Shown: piece by piece, positions 1-7,878 of the stretch
How positions within the stretch are numbered: the first letter of the stretch is position 1
How the letters are laid out: each line of letters starts with the position of its first letter
NCBI RefSeq assembly: GCF_031157255.1
Contig: NZ_JAVIFX010000011.1
Location: forward strand, 124,001 to 188,000
Direction of reading: 5' to 3'
Source of the DNA: Bradyrhizobium sp. LHD-71
GTDB taxonomy: Bacteria > Pseudomonadota > Alphaproteobacteria > Rhizobiales > Xanthobacteraceae
DNA length: 64,000 nt
The notes under the pieces: model-generated
Database searches by the model: none
What the model was told of the DNA's origin: nothing
The model's input: the letters and a program-made list of their open reading frames with translations, nothing else
Made by a program: the position numbers and the translations under genes

Positions 1-1
1 C

Positions 2-1429
2 GCCGCGATGGTTACGCTGATCGACGATCCGCGGCATCGCCTCAACCCGGACGGCACGGCCCGGCTTTCGCTGGAGCAGGCCAGGGCGATCCTTGATCTG
101 CGGCTGCAGCGGCTGACGGCGCTGGGACGTGACGAGATTTCCGAGGAACTCGACAAGCTGGCGGCGGAAATCGCCGACTATCTCGACATCCTGCGCTCGC
201 GCGCCCGCGTGCAGGGCATCGTCAAGGACGAACTGCGGGCGGTGAAGGAGGAATTCGCGACGCCGCGCCGGACGATGATCGTCGAACAGGAGGGCGAGGT
301 CGAGGACGAGGACCTGATCCAGCGGGAGGACATGGTCGTCACCGTGTCGCACGCGGGCTACGTCAAGCGGGTGCCGCTCTCGACCTATCGGGCGCAGAAG
401 CGCGGCGGCAAGGGCCGCTCCGGCATGCAGACGCGCGAAGAGGATTTCGTCAGCCGCCTGTTCATCGCGTCGACGCACACGCCGGTGTTGTTCTTCTCCT
501 CGCGCGGTCAGGTCTACAAGGAAAAGGTCTGGCGCCTGCCGATGGCGCCGCCGAACTCCCGCGGCAAGGCGATGATCAACATCCTGCCGATGGAGCAGGG
601 CGAGCGCATCACCACCATCATGCCGTTGCCGGAGGACGAGAGCACGTGGAAGGACCTCGACGTGATGTTCGCCACCACCGGCGGAACCGTCCGGAGGAAC
701 AAGCTGTCGGACTTCGCCGACGTTCGCCGGTCCGGCATCATCGCAATGAAGCTTCAGGAGGGCGAGGCGATCGTCGACGTGCAGATCTGTACCGAGCGCG
801 ATGACGTGTTGCTGACAGCGGCCGGCGGTCAGTGCATCCGCTTCCCGGTCACGGACGTTCGGGTGTTCTCCGGGCGCACCTCGATGGGTGTGCGCGGCAT
901 TGCCCTCGGCAATGACGACAAGGTGATTTCGCTGTCGATCCTGCATCACATCGAGGCGACCGCCGAGGAGCGGGCGGCCTATCTGCGCCGCGCCAGCGCC
1001 GTGCGGCGCGGCGACGCCGAGGAGGAGGCGGGCACCGATCAGGAAGAGGCGAACAGCGCCATCGAACTCGGCGAGCAGCGGTATGTGGAGATGTCGGCAG
1101 CCGAGCAGTTCGTGCTGACGATCTCTGAAAACGGCTACGGCAAGCGCACGTCATCGTTTGAGTACCGAACGACCGGACGTGGCGGCAAGGGTATCGTCGC
1201 GATGTCGGTGAACAACCGCAACGGCAAGCTTGTGGCGTCGTTCCCGGTCGAAGAGAGCGACCAGATCATGCTGGTGACCAACGCCGGTCAACTCATCCGT
1301 TGCCCGGTGGACGGCATCCGTATCGCCGGCCGTTCTACGCAAGGCGTGATCGTATTCGATACCGCCGAGGGCGAGCACGTTGTTTCCGTCGAGCACATCG
1401 AGGAGGCCGAGAACGGCAACGGTGGCTGA
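2..1429 (+). CDS. gyrA: DNA gyrase subunit A, C-terminal part
   Basis: The reading frame is open from the left edge, so only the last 475 residues are in the window; the ATG at 8 is internal. GyrA is the DNA breakage-reunion subunit that, with GyrB, introduces negative supercoils. The part seen covers the end of the coiled-coil region and the six-bladed C-terminal DNA-wrapping domain. The GyrA box appears as QKRGGKG (around residue 132 of the visible part), and later blades carry degenerate repeats such as TGRGGKG. A poly-acidic insert (EEEAGTDQEEA) sits between two blades. A strong intrinsic terminator follows 31 bp after the stop. Identification is secure. Confidence 0.97.
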   Translation, partial: AAMVTLIDDPRHRLNPDGTARLSLEQARAILDLRLQRLTALGRDEISEELDKLAAEIADYLDILRSRARVQGIVKDELRAVKEEFATPRRTMIVEQEGEVEDEDLIQREDMVVTVSHAGYVKRVPLSTYRAQKRGGKGRSGMQTREEDFVSRLFIASTHTPVLFFSSRGQVYKEKVWRLPMAPPNSRGKAMINILPMEQGERITTIMPLPEDESTWKDLDVMFATTGGTVRRNKLSDFADVRRSGIIAMKLQEGEAIVDVQICTERDDVLLTAAGGQCIRFPVTDVRVFSGRTSMGVRGIALGNDDKVISLSILHHIEATAEERAAYLRRASAVRRGDAEEEAGTDQEEANSAIELGEQRYVEMSAAEQFVLTISENGYGKRTSSFEYRTTGRGGKGIVAMSVNNRNGKLVASFPVEESDQIMLVTNAGQLIRCPVDGIRIAGRSTQGVIVFDTAEGEHVVSVEHIEEAENGNGG

Positions 1430-1460
1430 CGGATTGTGTCACCGCGCTGCGCGAGAAAAA

Positions 1461-1492
1461 AAACGGCGGCCCTTGGCCGCCGTTTGAGTTTT
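1461..1492 (+). terminator. Rho-independent terminator of gyrA
   Basis: An 11 bp perfect stem, AAACGGCGGCC (1461-1471) with GGCCGCCGTTT (1475-1485), closes a 3-nt loop. It is preceded by an A-run and followed by GAGTTTT. It lies just after the gyrA stop and before a convergent gene; the flanking A-run would also give it some activity on the minus strand. Confidence 0.88.
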
Positions 1493-1549
1493 GCCTGGAG
1501 GGAGTGAGAAGCGGAGGGGGCATCCTCCGGCCGTCTTCAGGCGCAACTC

Positions 1550-1810
1550 TTAGCGCTGCGCCACCGAAACGATGCGGACCTGCGTCGGTGCCGTCTTGGT
1601 GCCGGCATTGCGCAGGCAGGAGGCCTCGAAATTCGGCCACGCCTGCTGCGAGCAATCCTTGCCAATCGGCCGATAGTCGAGGCGGTCGGCCTTCTTGAGC
1701 GCGATGGACGAGTACACGCTCGCTTCGACCTGCGGAGCGAAGCCCGGGAGAACTGTCAGTGCGGCTGCGATGAAGGCCGCGACGGCAATCGCTGAAAACG
1801 CCTTGATCAT
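1550..1810 (-). CDS. Small secreted protein of unknown function
   Basis: An 86-residue protein with a clear N-terminal signal peptide (hydrophobic residues about 4-25, likely cleavage after VEA near residue 30). The mature part is about 56 residues and has two cysteines in the context DCSQQAWPNFEASCL, which could form a disulfide in the periplasm. The ATG at 1810 has AGGGGA a few bases upstream. Short secreted proteins with this C...WP..E..CL pattern are common hypothetical proteins in bradyrhizobia (recalled family knowledge, not searched). Function unknown. It is convergent with gyrA. Confidence 0.8.
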   Translation of the reverse strand: MIKAFSAIAVAAFIAAALTVLPGFAPQVEASVYSSIALKKADRLDYRPIGKDCSQQAWPNFEASCLRNAGTKTAPTQVRIVSVAQR

Positions 1811-1935
1811 GGTGGTCCCCTGTTATCGATGGGCTCGTTGGCCCGTCTTGCGCCGTTGTTGAGGAAAGATTTACCGAGTTACGGTTTCAGGACTTCTGCA
1901 CGAGAGCGGGAAAACGGTTTCGTGCCGGTCTCGAA

Positions 1936-1965
1936 TTGTTTCGTCATCCGCAGCTGACGAAACAA
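1936..1965. promoter_or_regulatory. 11 bp perfect inverted repeat in divergent intergenic region
   Basis: The 317 bp between the small secreted protein gene (minus) and coaD (plus) contains TTGTTTCGTCA (1936-1946) and its exact complement TGACGAAACAA (1955-1965), separated by 8 nt. No U-run follows on either strand, so an operator is more likely than a terminator. I see nothing else certain in 1811-2127. Confidence 0.45.
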
Positions 1966-2127
1966 AGCAGGAGAAAATCATTGAATTTCAATGGATTGCT
2001 GGAGCCCGATGAGGTGACCCGAAAGGCTGGGCACTAGCCGTCCGACGACGTGCGGCCGCCTAGTGCATAGAGACTGCAACTGGAGCCCTGCTTGCGGGCG
2101 ACCCGGCCGGCGGGTTAGACGAAGCGC

Positions 2128-2625
2128 ATGCCCCGTATCGCCATCTATCCGGGTTCATTCGACCCGGTCACCAACGGCCACCTCGACGTGGTGCGCCATG
2201 CGGTCCACCTCTGCGACAAGCTGATCGTCTCGATCGGCATCCATCCTGGCAAAAAGCCCTTGTTCACCACGGAAGAACGCCTGGCGATGGTGCGCGAAGT
2301 GTTTGAGCCGATCGCCAAGGCAGCGGGCTGCCAGTTCGACTGCTCAACTTACGACAACCTGACAGTCACGGCGGCAAAGGCGGTAGGCGCGACGATTATG
2401 ATCCGCGGCCTGCGCGACGGGACTGACCTCGACTACGAAATGCAGATCGCTGGCATGAACGAGACGATGGCGCCGGACATCCACACCGTGTTTACGCCCG
2501 CCTCCGTAGCCGTCCGCCCGATCACCGCCACACTGATCCGGCAGATCGCCGGGATGGGCGGCGACGTTTCAGCATTCGTGCCTGCCTCCGTCGCCAAGAG
2601 CCTCAAGGCCAAGCTCGCGGGCTGA
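2128..2625 (+). CDS. coaD: Phosphopantetheine adenylyltransferase
   Basis: A 165-residue cytosolic enzyme catalysing the penultimate step of CoA synthesis: ATP plus 4'-phosphopantetheine gives dephospho-CoA. The nucleotidyltransferase signature is at the N-terminus ([14 protein letters not shown], with NGH as the HxGH equivalent), and the typical [12 protein letters not shown] motif is near residues 91-103. Length matches the family (about 160). A 43 bp gap separates it from the first cyclophilin gene, so coaD and the two cyclophilin genes may be co-transcribed. Confidence 0.96.
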   Translation: MPRIAIYPGSFDPVTNGHLDVVRHAVHLCDKLIVSIGIHPGKKPLFTTEERLAMVREVFEPIAKAAGCQFDCSTYDNLTVTAAKAVGATIMIRGLRDGTDLDYEMQIAGMNETMAPDIHTVFTPASVAVRPITATLIRQIAGMGGDVSAFVPASVAKSLKAKLAG

Positions 2626-2668
2626 GGGCTTCGCGACTGATCTGATCCCTTCACCATCCGGAGCTTCC

Positions 2669-3232
2669 ATGATCCGCTTCTTCGCCGTCGTCGCTTTGCT
2701 GTTTGCCGTCGGGCCGGCGCTTGCACAGCCGCTGCCTGCCAATCTCGACAAATCCAATGCGCTAGTGATCGACACGACCAAAGGCCGCATCGTCATCAAG
2801 CTGCGCAGCGACATCGCACCGGCGCACGCCGAGCGGTTGAAAACGCTGGCGCGGGAGGGCTACTATAATAACGTGCCGTTCCATCGCGTAATCGACGGCT
2901 TTATGGCCCAGACTGGTGACGGCCAGAATTTCAACGGCACCGGCGGGTCGAAACATCCGAACCTGAAACAGGAGTTCTCCAACGTGCCGTTCAAGCGCGG
3001 TATCGTCGGCATGGCGCGGCGCGGCGACAGCGTCGACAGCGCCAACTCGCAGTTCTTCATTATGTTTGGCGAACAGGCGAGCCTCAATGGCCAGTACACC
3101 GTGATCGGTGATGTGGTATCGGGCATGGATGTCGTCGACAAGCTGAAGAAGGCACCTCCAGGTTCCGCTGGTGGTGCTGTGACCGATCCCGACAAGATGG
3201 TGAAGGTGCAAGTCGCGTCGGACATCAAGTAG
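2669..3232 (+). CDS. Peptidyl-prolyl cis-trans isomerase, cyclophilin type, exported
   Basis: A 187-residue cyclophilin with a cleavable signal peptide (residues 1-19, ending PALA-Q), so it should act as a proline isomerase in the periplasm. The cyclophilin core shows FHRVIDGFMAQTGD (the catalytic Arg lies in FHRV), a MARRGD segment and NSQFFIMFG. It is 187 residues after the ATG at 2669. It is followed 16 bp later by a second cyclophilin without a signal sequence, giving an exported/cytosolic tandem pair. Which E. coli name applies is a matter of convention, so no symbol is given. Confidence 0.93.
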   Translation: MIRFFAVVALLFAVGPALAQPLPANLDKSNALVIDTTKGRIVIKLRSDIAPAHAERLKTLAREGYYNNVPFHRVIDGFMAQTGDGQNFNGTGGSKHPNLKQEFSNVPFKRGIVGMARRGDSVDSANSQFFIMFGEQASLNGQYTVIGDVVSGMDVVDKLKKAPPGSAGGAVTDPDKMVKVQVASDIK

Positions 3233-3248
3233 CAAGGGAGTGAAGAAT

Positions 3249-3707
3249 ATGGCCACTGAGAACACACTGATCCTCGAGACCACACAGGGGCCGGTCACGA
3301 TCGAGATGCGGCCCGATCTCGCGCCGTTGCACGTCGAGCAGATCAAGGGCCTGGTCAAGAAGGGCTTCTACGATGGTATCGTCTTTCACCGGGTGATCGA
3401 CGGTTTCATGGCGCAGACCGGTTGCCCGCACGGCACCGGCACCGGTGGCTCGGGCAAGAAGATCAAGGCCGAGTTCAACGCCGAACCGCATGTGCGCGGC
3501 ACAGTGTCGATGGCGCGCGCGGCGGATCCGAATTCCGGCGACAGCCAGTTCTTCATCTGCTTCGATGACGCACGTTTCCTGGACAAGCAGTATACTGTCT
3601 GGGGCAAGGTCACCGAGGGCATGGAGAACGTCGACAAGATCAAGCGCGGCGAGCCGGTGCAGGACCCTGACAAGATCGTCAAGGCGCGCATGGCGTTGGA
3701 CGCGTAG
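3249..3707 (+). CDS. ppiB: Peptidyl-prolyl cis-trans isomerase, cyclophilin type, cytosolic
   Basis: A 152-residue cytosolic cyclophilin with the family motifs FHRVIDGFMAQTG and GDSQFFICFDD. An in-frame GTG lies at 3240, but the ATG at 3249 has GGGAG (3236-3240) 8 nt upstream and gives the usual N-terminus, so I chose it. There is no signal peptide, in contrast to the preceding paralogue. It is followed 45 bp later by queA on the same strand. Confidence 0.93.
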   Translation: MATENTLILETTQGPVTIEMRPDLAPLHVEQIKGLVKKGFYDGIVFHRVIDGFMAQTGCPHGTGTGGSGKKIKAEFNAEPHVRGTVSMARAADPNSGDSQFFICFDDARFLDKQYTVWGKVTEGMENVDKIKRGEPVQDPDKIVKARMALDA

Positions 3708-3752
3708 CGGCCCGTCTTCTCCTCTGAGATGAGGGGGAGGCCCTGAGCGCTC

Positions 3753-4829
3753 ATGCGCACCGACCTGTTCGACTTCGATCTTCCGCCCGAACGGATCGCG
3801 CTGCGACCGGCAAGTCCACGCGATGCCGCGCGCATGCTCGTTGTCAGGACAGGTGAGCCACTCGCAGATCGTGGTGTCCGCGATCTGCCGGAGTTCCTCC
3901 GGCCGGGCGATCAGCTCGTCGTCAACGACACCAAAGTCATTGCCGCGCAACTGACCGGCCGCCGGCTCGGTCGTGGCACTGAACCAAAGATCGAGGCGAC
4001 GCTGGTCAAGCGTATTGACGGCTCACGCTGGCAAGCGTTGGCGAAGCCTGCGAAGCGGCTCAACGTCGGCGACATCGTGCGCTTTGGCGCGGAAGGCCGG
4101 GTGTGTTTCCTCGGGCAGCTCGACGCGACGGTTGAAGCGAAGGGCGACGCCGGCGAGGTGACGTTCGCCTTCACCTTCCACGGCCCGGTGCTCGATCAGG
4201 CGATCGCCGAGATGGGGAATACGCCGCTGCCGCCATATATCGCCGGCAAGCGCCCGGCGGACGATCGCGATGCGAGCGATTATCAGACGATGTTCGCGCG
4301 CGAGGAGGGGGCCGTTGCGGCCCCCACGGCTGGACTCCATTTCACCCCGGAGCTCGAAGCCGCGGTGCGGGCAAAGGGGGTACAGGTCCAACGCATCACG
4401 CTTCATGTGGGAGCCGGTACGTTTCTGCCGGTGAAAGCCGACGATACCGCCGGTCACAGGATGCACGCGGAATGGGGCGAGATCTCCGCTGACACGGCCG
4501 ATACGCTGAACGCCGCACGGGATGCGGGTGGGCGCATCGTCGCGGTCGGCACCACCTCGCTGCGGCTGCTCGAAAGTGCCGTCGGCGAGGGCGGCAAGCT
4601 CGGCGCGTTCTGTGGCGATACCTCGATCTTCATCACACCAGGCTACCGCTTTCGTGCCGTCGACCTACTGATGACCAATTTCCATCTGCCGCGTTCGACT
4701 CTGTTCATGCTGGTTGCGGCGTTTTCCGGACTCGACACCATGAAGACCGCCTACGCCCATGCGGTGGCGAACGGCTACCGGTTCTATTCCTACGGCGACG
4801 CCAGCCTGCTGTTTCGTGCGCAGGTCTAA
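3753..4829 (+). CDS. queA: S-adenosylmethionine:tRNA ribosyltransferase-isomerase
   Basis: A 358-residue enzyme that transfers and isomerises the ribosyl moiety of SAM onto preQ1-modified tRNA, making epoxyqueuosine. The N-terminal segment [17 protein letters not shown] and the internal [15 protein letters not shown] and TTSLRLLES segments are characteristic, as is the C-terminal [16 protein letters not shown]. Length is normal. Together with tgt at 6158 it represents two steps of queuosine tRNA modification, with asd lying between on the other strand. Confidence 0.97.
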   Translation: MRTDLFDFDLPPERIALRPASPRDAARMLVVRTGEPLADRGVRDLPEFLRPGDQLVVNDTKVIAAQLTGRRLGRGTEPKIEATLVKRIDGSRWQALAKPAKRLNVGDIVRFGAEGRVCFLGQLDATVEAKGDAGEVTFAFTFHGPVLDQAIAEMGNTPLPPYIAGKRPADDRDASDYQTMFAREEGAVAAPTAGLHFTPELEAAVRAKGVQVQRITLHVGAGTFLPVKADDTAGHRMHAEWGEISADTADTLNAARDAGGRIVAVGTTSLRLLESAVGEGGKLGAFCGDTSIFITPGYRFRAVDLLMTNFHLPRSTLFMLVAAFSGLDTMKTAYAHAVANGYRFYSYGDASLLFRAQV

Positions 4830-4911
4830 CGACGCGGCTAACTGACATTTCTGCCATCATGCCCGCCTTCACCGGCACGACAGCGCAGGGCCATGGGCGA
4901 TTGGGTCACCA

Positions 4912-5931
4912 TCACTGCCTCCTGAGCACGAGTTCCGCGATCTGCACCGCGTTCAGGGCTGCGCCTTTAAGAAGCTGATCGGCTGCCGCGAACATCGAGA
5001 TCGAATGGCCTGAAGGATCGCTCAAATCCTTGCGGATGCGGCCGACCAGAACGTCATCGCGGCACGATGCATCGATCGGCATCGGAAAATAGTTCTTCAC
5101 CCGGTCATCGACGATTTTTACGCCAGGTGCATCCGCGAGGGCCGCGCGAACCTCGTCTTCGGAAATCGGTGTTTCGCATTCAAAAGTGATGGCGGCGCAA
5201 TGCGCACGCAGAACCGGCACCCGTACACACGTCACGCCGATCGCGATCCGGTCGTCCTCGAAGATTTTCCTGCTCTCCTTGATGACCTTGGTTTCTTCAT
5301 CATTGTAACCCGTCTCCGGATCGACGGCCGTATTGTGGTTGAACAGGTTGAAGGCGTAAGGATGCGGCAGCACCTTTGGTGCGAAGGCCTCTCCGTTGAG
5401 GCTCGCACGTGTCGACTCGACCAGTTCCTGCATCGCGGCCGCGCCGGCGCCGCTTGCCGCCTGGTAGGTCGAGATGATCAATCGCTTGATCCGGTTCTTC
5501 CGGTGGATTGGCCACAGCGGCACCAGCGCCGTGATCGCCGCGCAGTTCGGGTTGGCGATGATGCCCTTGTGATCCTTGACGCGATCGGCGTTGATCTCCG
5601 GGATCACGAGCGGCACGTCCGGCGCCATGCGGAAGGCCGACGAGTTGTCGACCACCACGGTGCCGGCCTTGACGGCAAGAGGCGCGAATGTCCTCGAGAC
5701 GCTGCCGCCAGCCGAGAACAGCGCAATGTCCACGCCGGAAAATGAGCTCTCGGTCAGCTCTTCGACAACGACCTCGCGACCACGAAAGCCGAGGGACTTG
5801 CCGGCGGATCGCGCGCTGGCCAGCGCCTTCAGTGTGCCTACCGGGAATTTCCGCTTGTCCATGGTGGCTATGAATTCCGCGCCGACGGCGCCGCTGACGC
5901 CGACGATCGCTACGGTGGGGCTGGTCTTCAC
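4912..5931 (-). CDS. asd: Aspartate-semialdehyde dehydrogenase
   Basis: A 339-residue NADP-dependent dehydrogenase that reduces aspartyl-4-phosphate to aspartate semialdehyde, the branch point to lysine/diaminopimelate, methionine and threonine. Seen: the N-terminal nucleotide-binding loop GVSGAVGAEF, the catalytic Cys130 in NPNCAAI (many homologues have Thr or Ser after the Cys), Gln157 in YQAASGAG, and the R-A-H motif (Arg242, His244). The start is GTG at 5931 with GAAGGAGA just upstream. Unusually, a terminator hairpin lies 21 bp upstream of the start and a threonine-rich leader ORF lies upstream of that, suggesting attenuation control (see those features). Confidence 0.93.
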   Translation of the reverse strand: MKTSPTVAIVGVSGAVGAEFIATMDKRKFPVGTLKALASARSAGKSLGFRGREVVVEELTESSFSGVDIALFSAGGSVSRTFAPLAVKAGTVVVDNSSAFRMAPDVPLVIPEINADRVKDHKGIIANPNCAAITALVPLWPIHRKNRIKRLIISTYQAASGAGAAAMQELVESTRASLNGEAFAPKVLPHPYAFNLFNHNTAVDPETGYNDEETKVIKESRKIFEDDRIAIGVTCVRVPVLRAHCAAITFECETPISEDEVRAALADAPGVKIVDDRVKNYFPMPIDASCRDDVLVGRIRKDLSDPSGHSISMFAAADQLLKGAALNAVQIAELVLRRQ

Positions 5932-5951
5932 GTTGGTCTCCTTCGGGCAAC

Positions 5952-5983
5952 AAAAAAGCCCCGGACCTTCTCAGGCGGGGCTT
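5952..5983 (-). terminator. Attenuator terminator in the asd leader
   Basis: Read on the minus strand, AAGCCCCG (5983-5976) pairs with CGGGGCTT (5963-5956), with an inner CCT/AGG extension, and is followed by a run of six T (5957-5952). It is oriented with asd but lies upstream of the asd ribosome-binding site, so it would stop transcription before the gene. A competing 7 bp pairing is possible: CGGGCGG (6037-6031, inside the leader ORF) with CCGCCTG (5978-5972, overlapping the 5' arm). That is a plausible antiterminator. Confidence 0.78.
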
Positions 5984-6010
5984 CGGTCAAGCAGCGATTA
6001 AAGTGGTGAT

Positions 6011-6079
6011 CTAAACGCGCGCGCTTTCCTCCGCCCGGAATGGCGTTTTCGTCGTGGCGCGCTGGGTGGTCGTGATCAT
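6011..6079 (-). CDS. Threonine-rich leader peptide of asd
   Basis: A 22-residue ORF running from an ATG at 6079 to a TAG at 6011-6013. It begins MITTTQRATTKT; Thr occupies positions 3, 4, 5, 9, 10 and 12, with Ile at 2. Its stop is 28 nt upstream of the terminator hairpin that precedes asd. No Shine-Dalgarno is visible. A -35/-10 pair places the transcription start within a few nucleotides of the ATG, so the mRNA would be leaderless, as known for the trp leader peptide of Sinorhizobium. Threonine is an end product of the aspartate pathway that asd feeds. The layout matches ribosome-mediated attenuation; conservation has not been tested. Confidence 0.72.
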   Translation of the reverse strand: MITTTQRATTKTPFRAEESARV

Positions 6080-6088
6080 CGGGGCCGG

Positions 6089-6117
6089 ACCATATGGTCG
6101 GTGCCATGCCGCGTCAA
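6089..6117 (-). promoter_or_regulatory. Predicted promoter of the asd leader
   Basis: On the minus strand, TTGACG (6117-6112) and TATGGT (6094-6089) are separated by exactly 17 nt. Nine nt separate the -10 from the leader ATG. The -10 is embedded in the perfect 12 bp palindrome GACCATATGGTC (6088-6099), which could bind a repressor. The element lies in the divergent asd/tgt interval. Confidence 0.62.
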
Positions 6118-6157
6118 TGCTTTACAGGCGCGGTCAAGCCGATTACGCGCTATTTCG

Positions 6158-7291
6158 ATGAGCGTGCCCAACCATTTCAAATTGTTGCAGACCGACGGCG
6201 CGGCCCGGACCGGTCACCTGACGACGACGCATGGCGTGGTGCGAACGCCGGCGTTCATGCCTGTCGGCACCGCCGGTGCGATGAAGAGCCTGCATTGGCG
6301 CGACGTGCGGGAAGCAGGCACCGACATCGTGCTCGGCAATACCTACCACCTGATGCTGCGGCCCGGTGCCAAACGCATCGCGGCGCTGGGTGGTTTGCAG
6401 CGCTTCACGGGCTGGAATGGGCCGATGCTGACCGACTCAGGCGGCTTTCAGGTCATGTCGCTCGCCCAGTTGCGCAAGGTCACGGAGGAGGCGGTCACGT
6501 TCCGCTCGCACATCGATGGCGCAAGCGTCGTGCTTTCGCCAGAGCGTGCGGTCGAGGTGCAGCGGCTGCTCGGTGCAGATATCGCGATGCAACTCGACGA
6601 ATGTGTGCGCCTGCCGACGACCCGCGGCGACATCGAACGTGCCATGCAGCTGTCGCTGCGCTGGGCTGAGCGTTGCAAGCGTGCCTTTGAGGCGTCGTCG
6701 CCGGGCAAAATGCTGTTCGGCATCGTGCAGGGGGGCGATGTGCCGATGCTGCGCCACGCCAGCGCCCGCGCGCTGGTCGATATCGGCTTCCACGGTTATG
6801 CGATCGGCGGCTTGGCGGTCGGCGAGCCACAGGCCGTGATGCTCGAGATGATCGAAGAGACCGCGCCTTTGCTGCCGAATGATCGGCCGCGATATCTGAT
6901 GGGCGTGGGGACGCCGGAAGATTTGCTGGAAGCGGTGGCGCGGGGCATCGATATGTTCGACTGTGTGCTGCCGACCCGCAACGGCCGCCACGGCGTCGCC
7001 TTCACGCCGCGGGGGGCGGTCAACCTGCGCAACGCGCGCCACGCCGACGACCCGCGGCCGCTCGACAAGACGAGCCCCTGGCCGGCCACGCGCAGCGCTT
7101 CGCGCGCCTACCTGCACCATCTGGTCAAATCGAACGAGGCGCTGGGGGCGATGCTGCTCTCGGAGATCAACATCGCCTACTATCAGCAATTGATGCAGGG
7201 CATGCGAGGTGCCATTGCCGGCGGAACGTTCGAGACATTCCGCGCGGAGGTCCGTGCAGCATGGGCGCGGGGCGATATCGATCCGCGCTAG
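6158..7291 (+). CDS. tgt: tRNA-guanine transglycosylase (queuine tRNA-ribosyltransferase)
   Basis: A 377-residue TIM-barrel enzyme that exchanges guanine-34 for preQ1 in Asp, Asn, His and Tyr tRNAs. The active-site Asp93 (TDSGGFQVMS) and nucleophile Asp268 (FDCVLPTRNGRHG) are present. The ATG at 6158 gives the normal N-terminus; in-frame GTG codons upstream (for example 6101) would add unconserved residues. Oddity: the four ligands of the structural zinc in characterised bacterial enzymes (three Cys and one His near the C-terminus) align with Ser306, Trp308, Thr311 and Ile337 here, so the zinc site appears lost although flanking residues (SRAYLHHL, NIAYYQ) are conserved. Confidence 0.95.
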   Translation: MSVPNHFKLLQTDGAARTGHLTTTHGVVRTPAFMPVGTAGAMKSLHWRDVREAGTDIVLGNTYHLMLRPGAKRIAALGGLQRFTGWNGPMLTDSGGFQVMSLAQLRKVTEEAVTFRSHIDGASVVLSPERAVEVQRLLGADIAMQLDECVRLPTTRGDIERAMQLSLRWAERCKRAFEASSPGKMLFGIVQGGDVPMLRHASARALVDIGFHGYAIGGLAVGEPQAVMLEMIEETAPLLPNDRPRYLMGVGTPEDLLEAVARGIDMFDCVLPTRNGRHGVAFTPRGAVNLRNARHADDPRPLDKTSPWPATRSASRAYLHHLVKSNEALGAMLLSEINIAYYQQLMQGMRGAIAGGTFETFRAEVRAAWARGDIDPR

Positions 7292-7305
7292 TGCACTGCT
7301 TCCAG

Positions 7306-7521
7306 TCAGTAGCAGACGAAGGTCTTGACCGCGTGCCTCGTGACGAAACCGTAGCCGCAGGTCTCACAACTCCAGAGGTAGCTCAGTTCGCCATCCGCCG
7401 AGAAAGCGGAGCCTTCCGCTGCCACAAGGGAGTCGGCGCAGATAGGGCAAGTCGGCATGTCGCTCGCGCGGGGGGCCGGACGAGGCGTGTCGGTCGACAG
7501 TCGTTCAGCGATCGCTGACAT
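7306..7521 (-). CDS. Small zinc-ribbon protein
   Basis: A 71-residue protein with two CxxC pairs, CPIC and CETC, separated by about 25 residues, the pattern of a zinc ribbon. The N-terminal 25 residues are polar and Pro/Arg-rich. The ATG at 7521 is preceded by GAGGAGG 5 nt upstream, which decides the start over the longer in-frame option at 7557. It is convergent with tgt (14 bp apart). Its function is not recognisable; it may bind nucleic acid or protein. Confidence 0.7.
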   Translation of the reverse strand: MSAIAERLSTDTPRPAPRASDMPTCPICADSLVAAEGSAFSADGELSYLWSCETCGYGFVTRHAVKTFVCY

Positions 7522-7557
7522 CGTGGCCTCCTCTCTTAAGAGTTGAACGATCCCCAA

Positions 7558-7878
7558 CGGCTAAGTGCACGCAACGTATCATGGATTTGTCTGACGGTCT
7601 CGCGACACTAATGCGTTTATTTCGCGAAGGTCGTTGTGCAGCGCAGTGCCTAGTTTCTGAAACGTAATGATCGGCTCGATACATTGGAGTATTTCGATTA
7701 ATTCGAAGTGTATTGAAGCGCCTTTGATCGACTCCTGCGCGACAAATCCGATCAGAAAATTATCTGCAATTGCTGCGAGGACGCGGCTGCGTCCGTGAAA
7801 CGCGCGCGAGCTTTCTGCTTCGACAGACCCGCGTCCGCTGCGTTAAGTTCGTTCGCACCTCATCTGGAGATCTTGCAA
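7558..7878. other. Intergenic region before cysK
   Basis: This 321 bp stretch is more AT-rich than its surroundings and holds no confident gene. A small GC hairpin, GGACGC-GGCT-GCGTCC, lies near 7779-7794. On the minus strand a frame ending in TGA at 7579 is open for about 85 codons with protein-like composition but has no ATG, GTG or TTG start; it may be a gene remnant. The cysK promoter should lie here but I could not place it. Confidence 0.4.
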
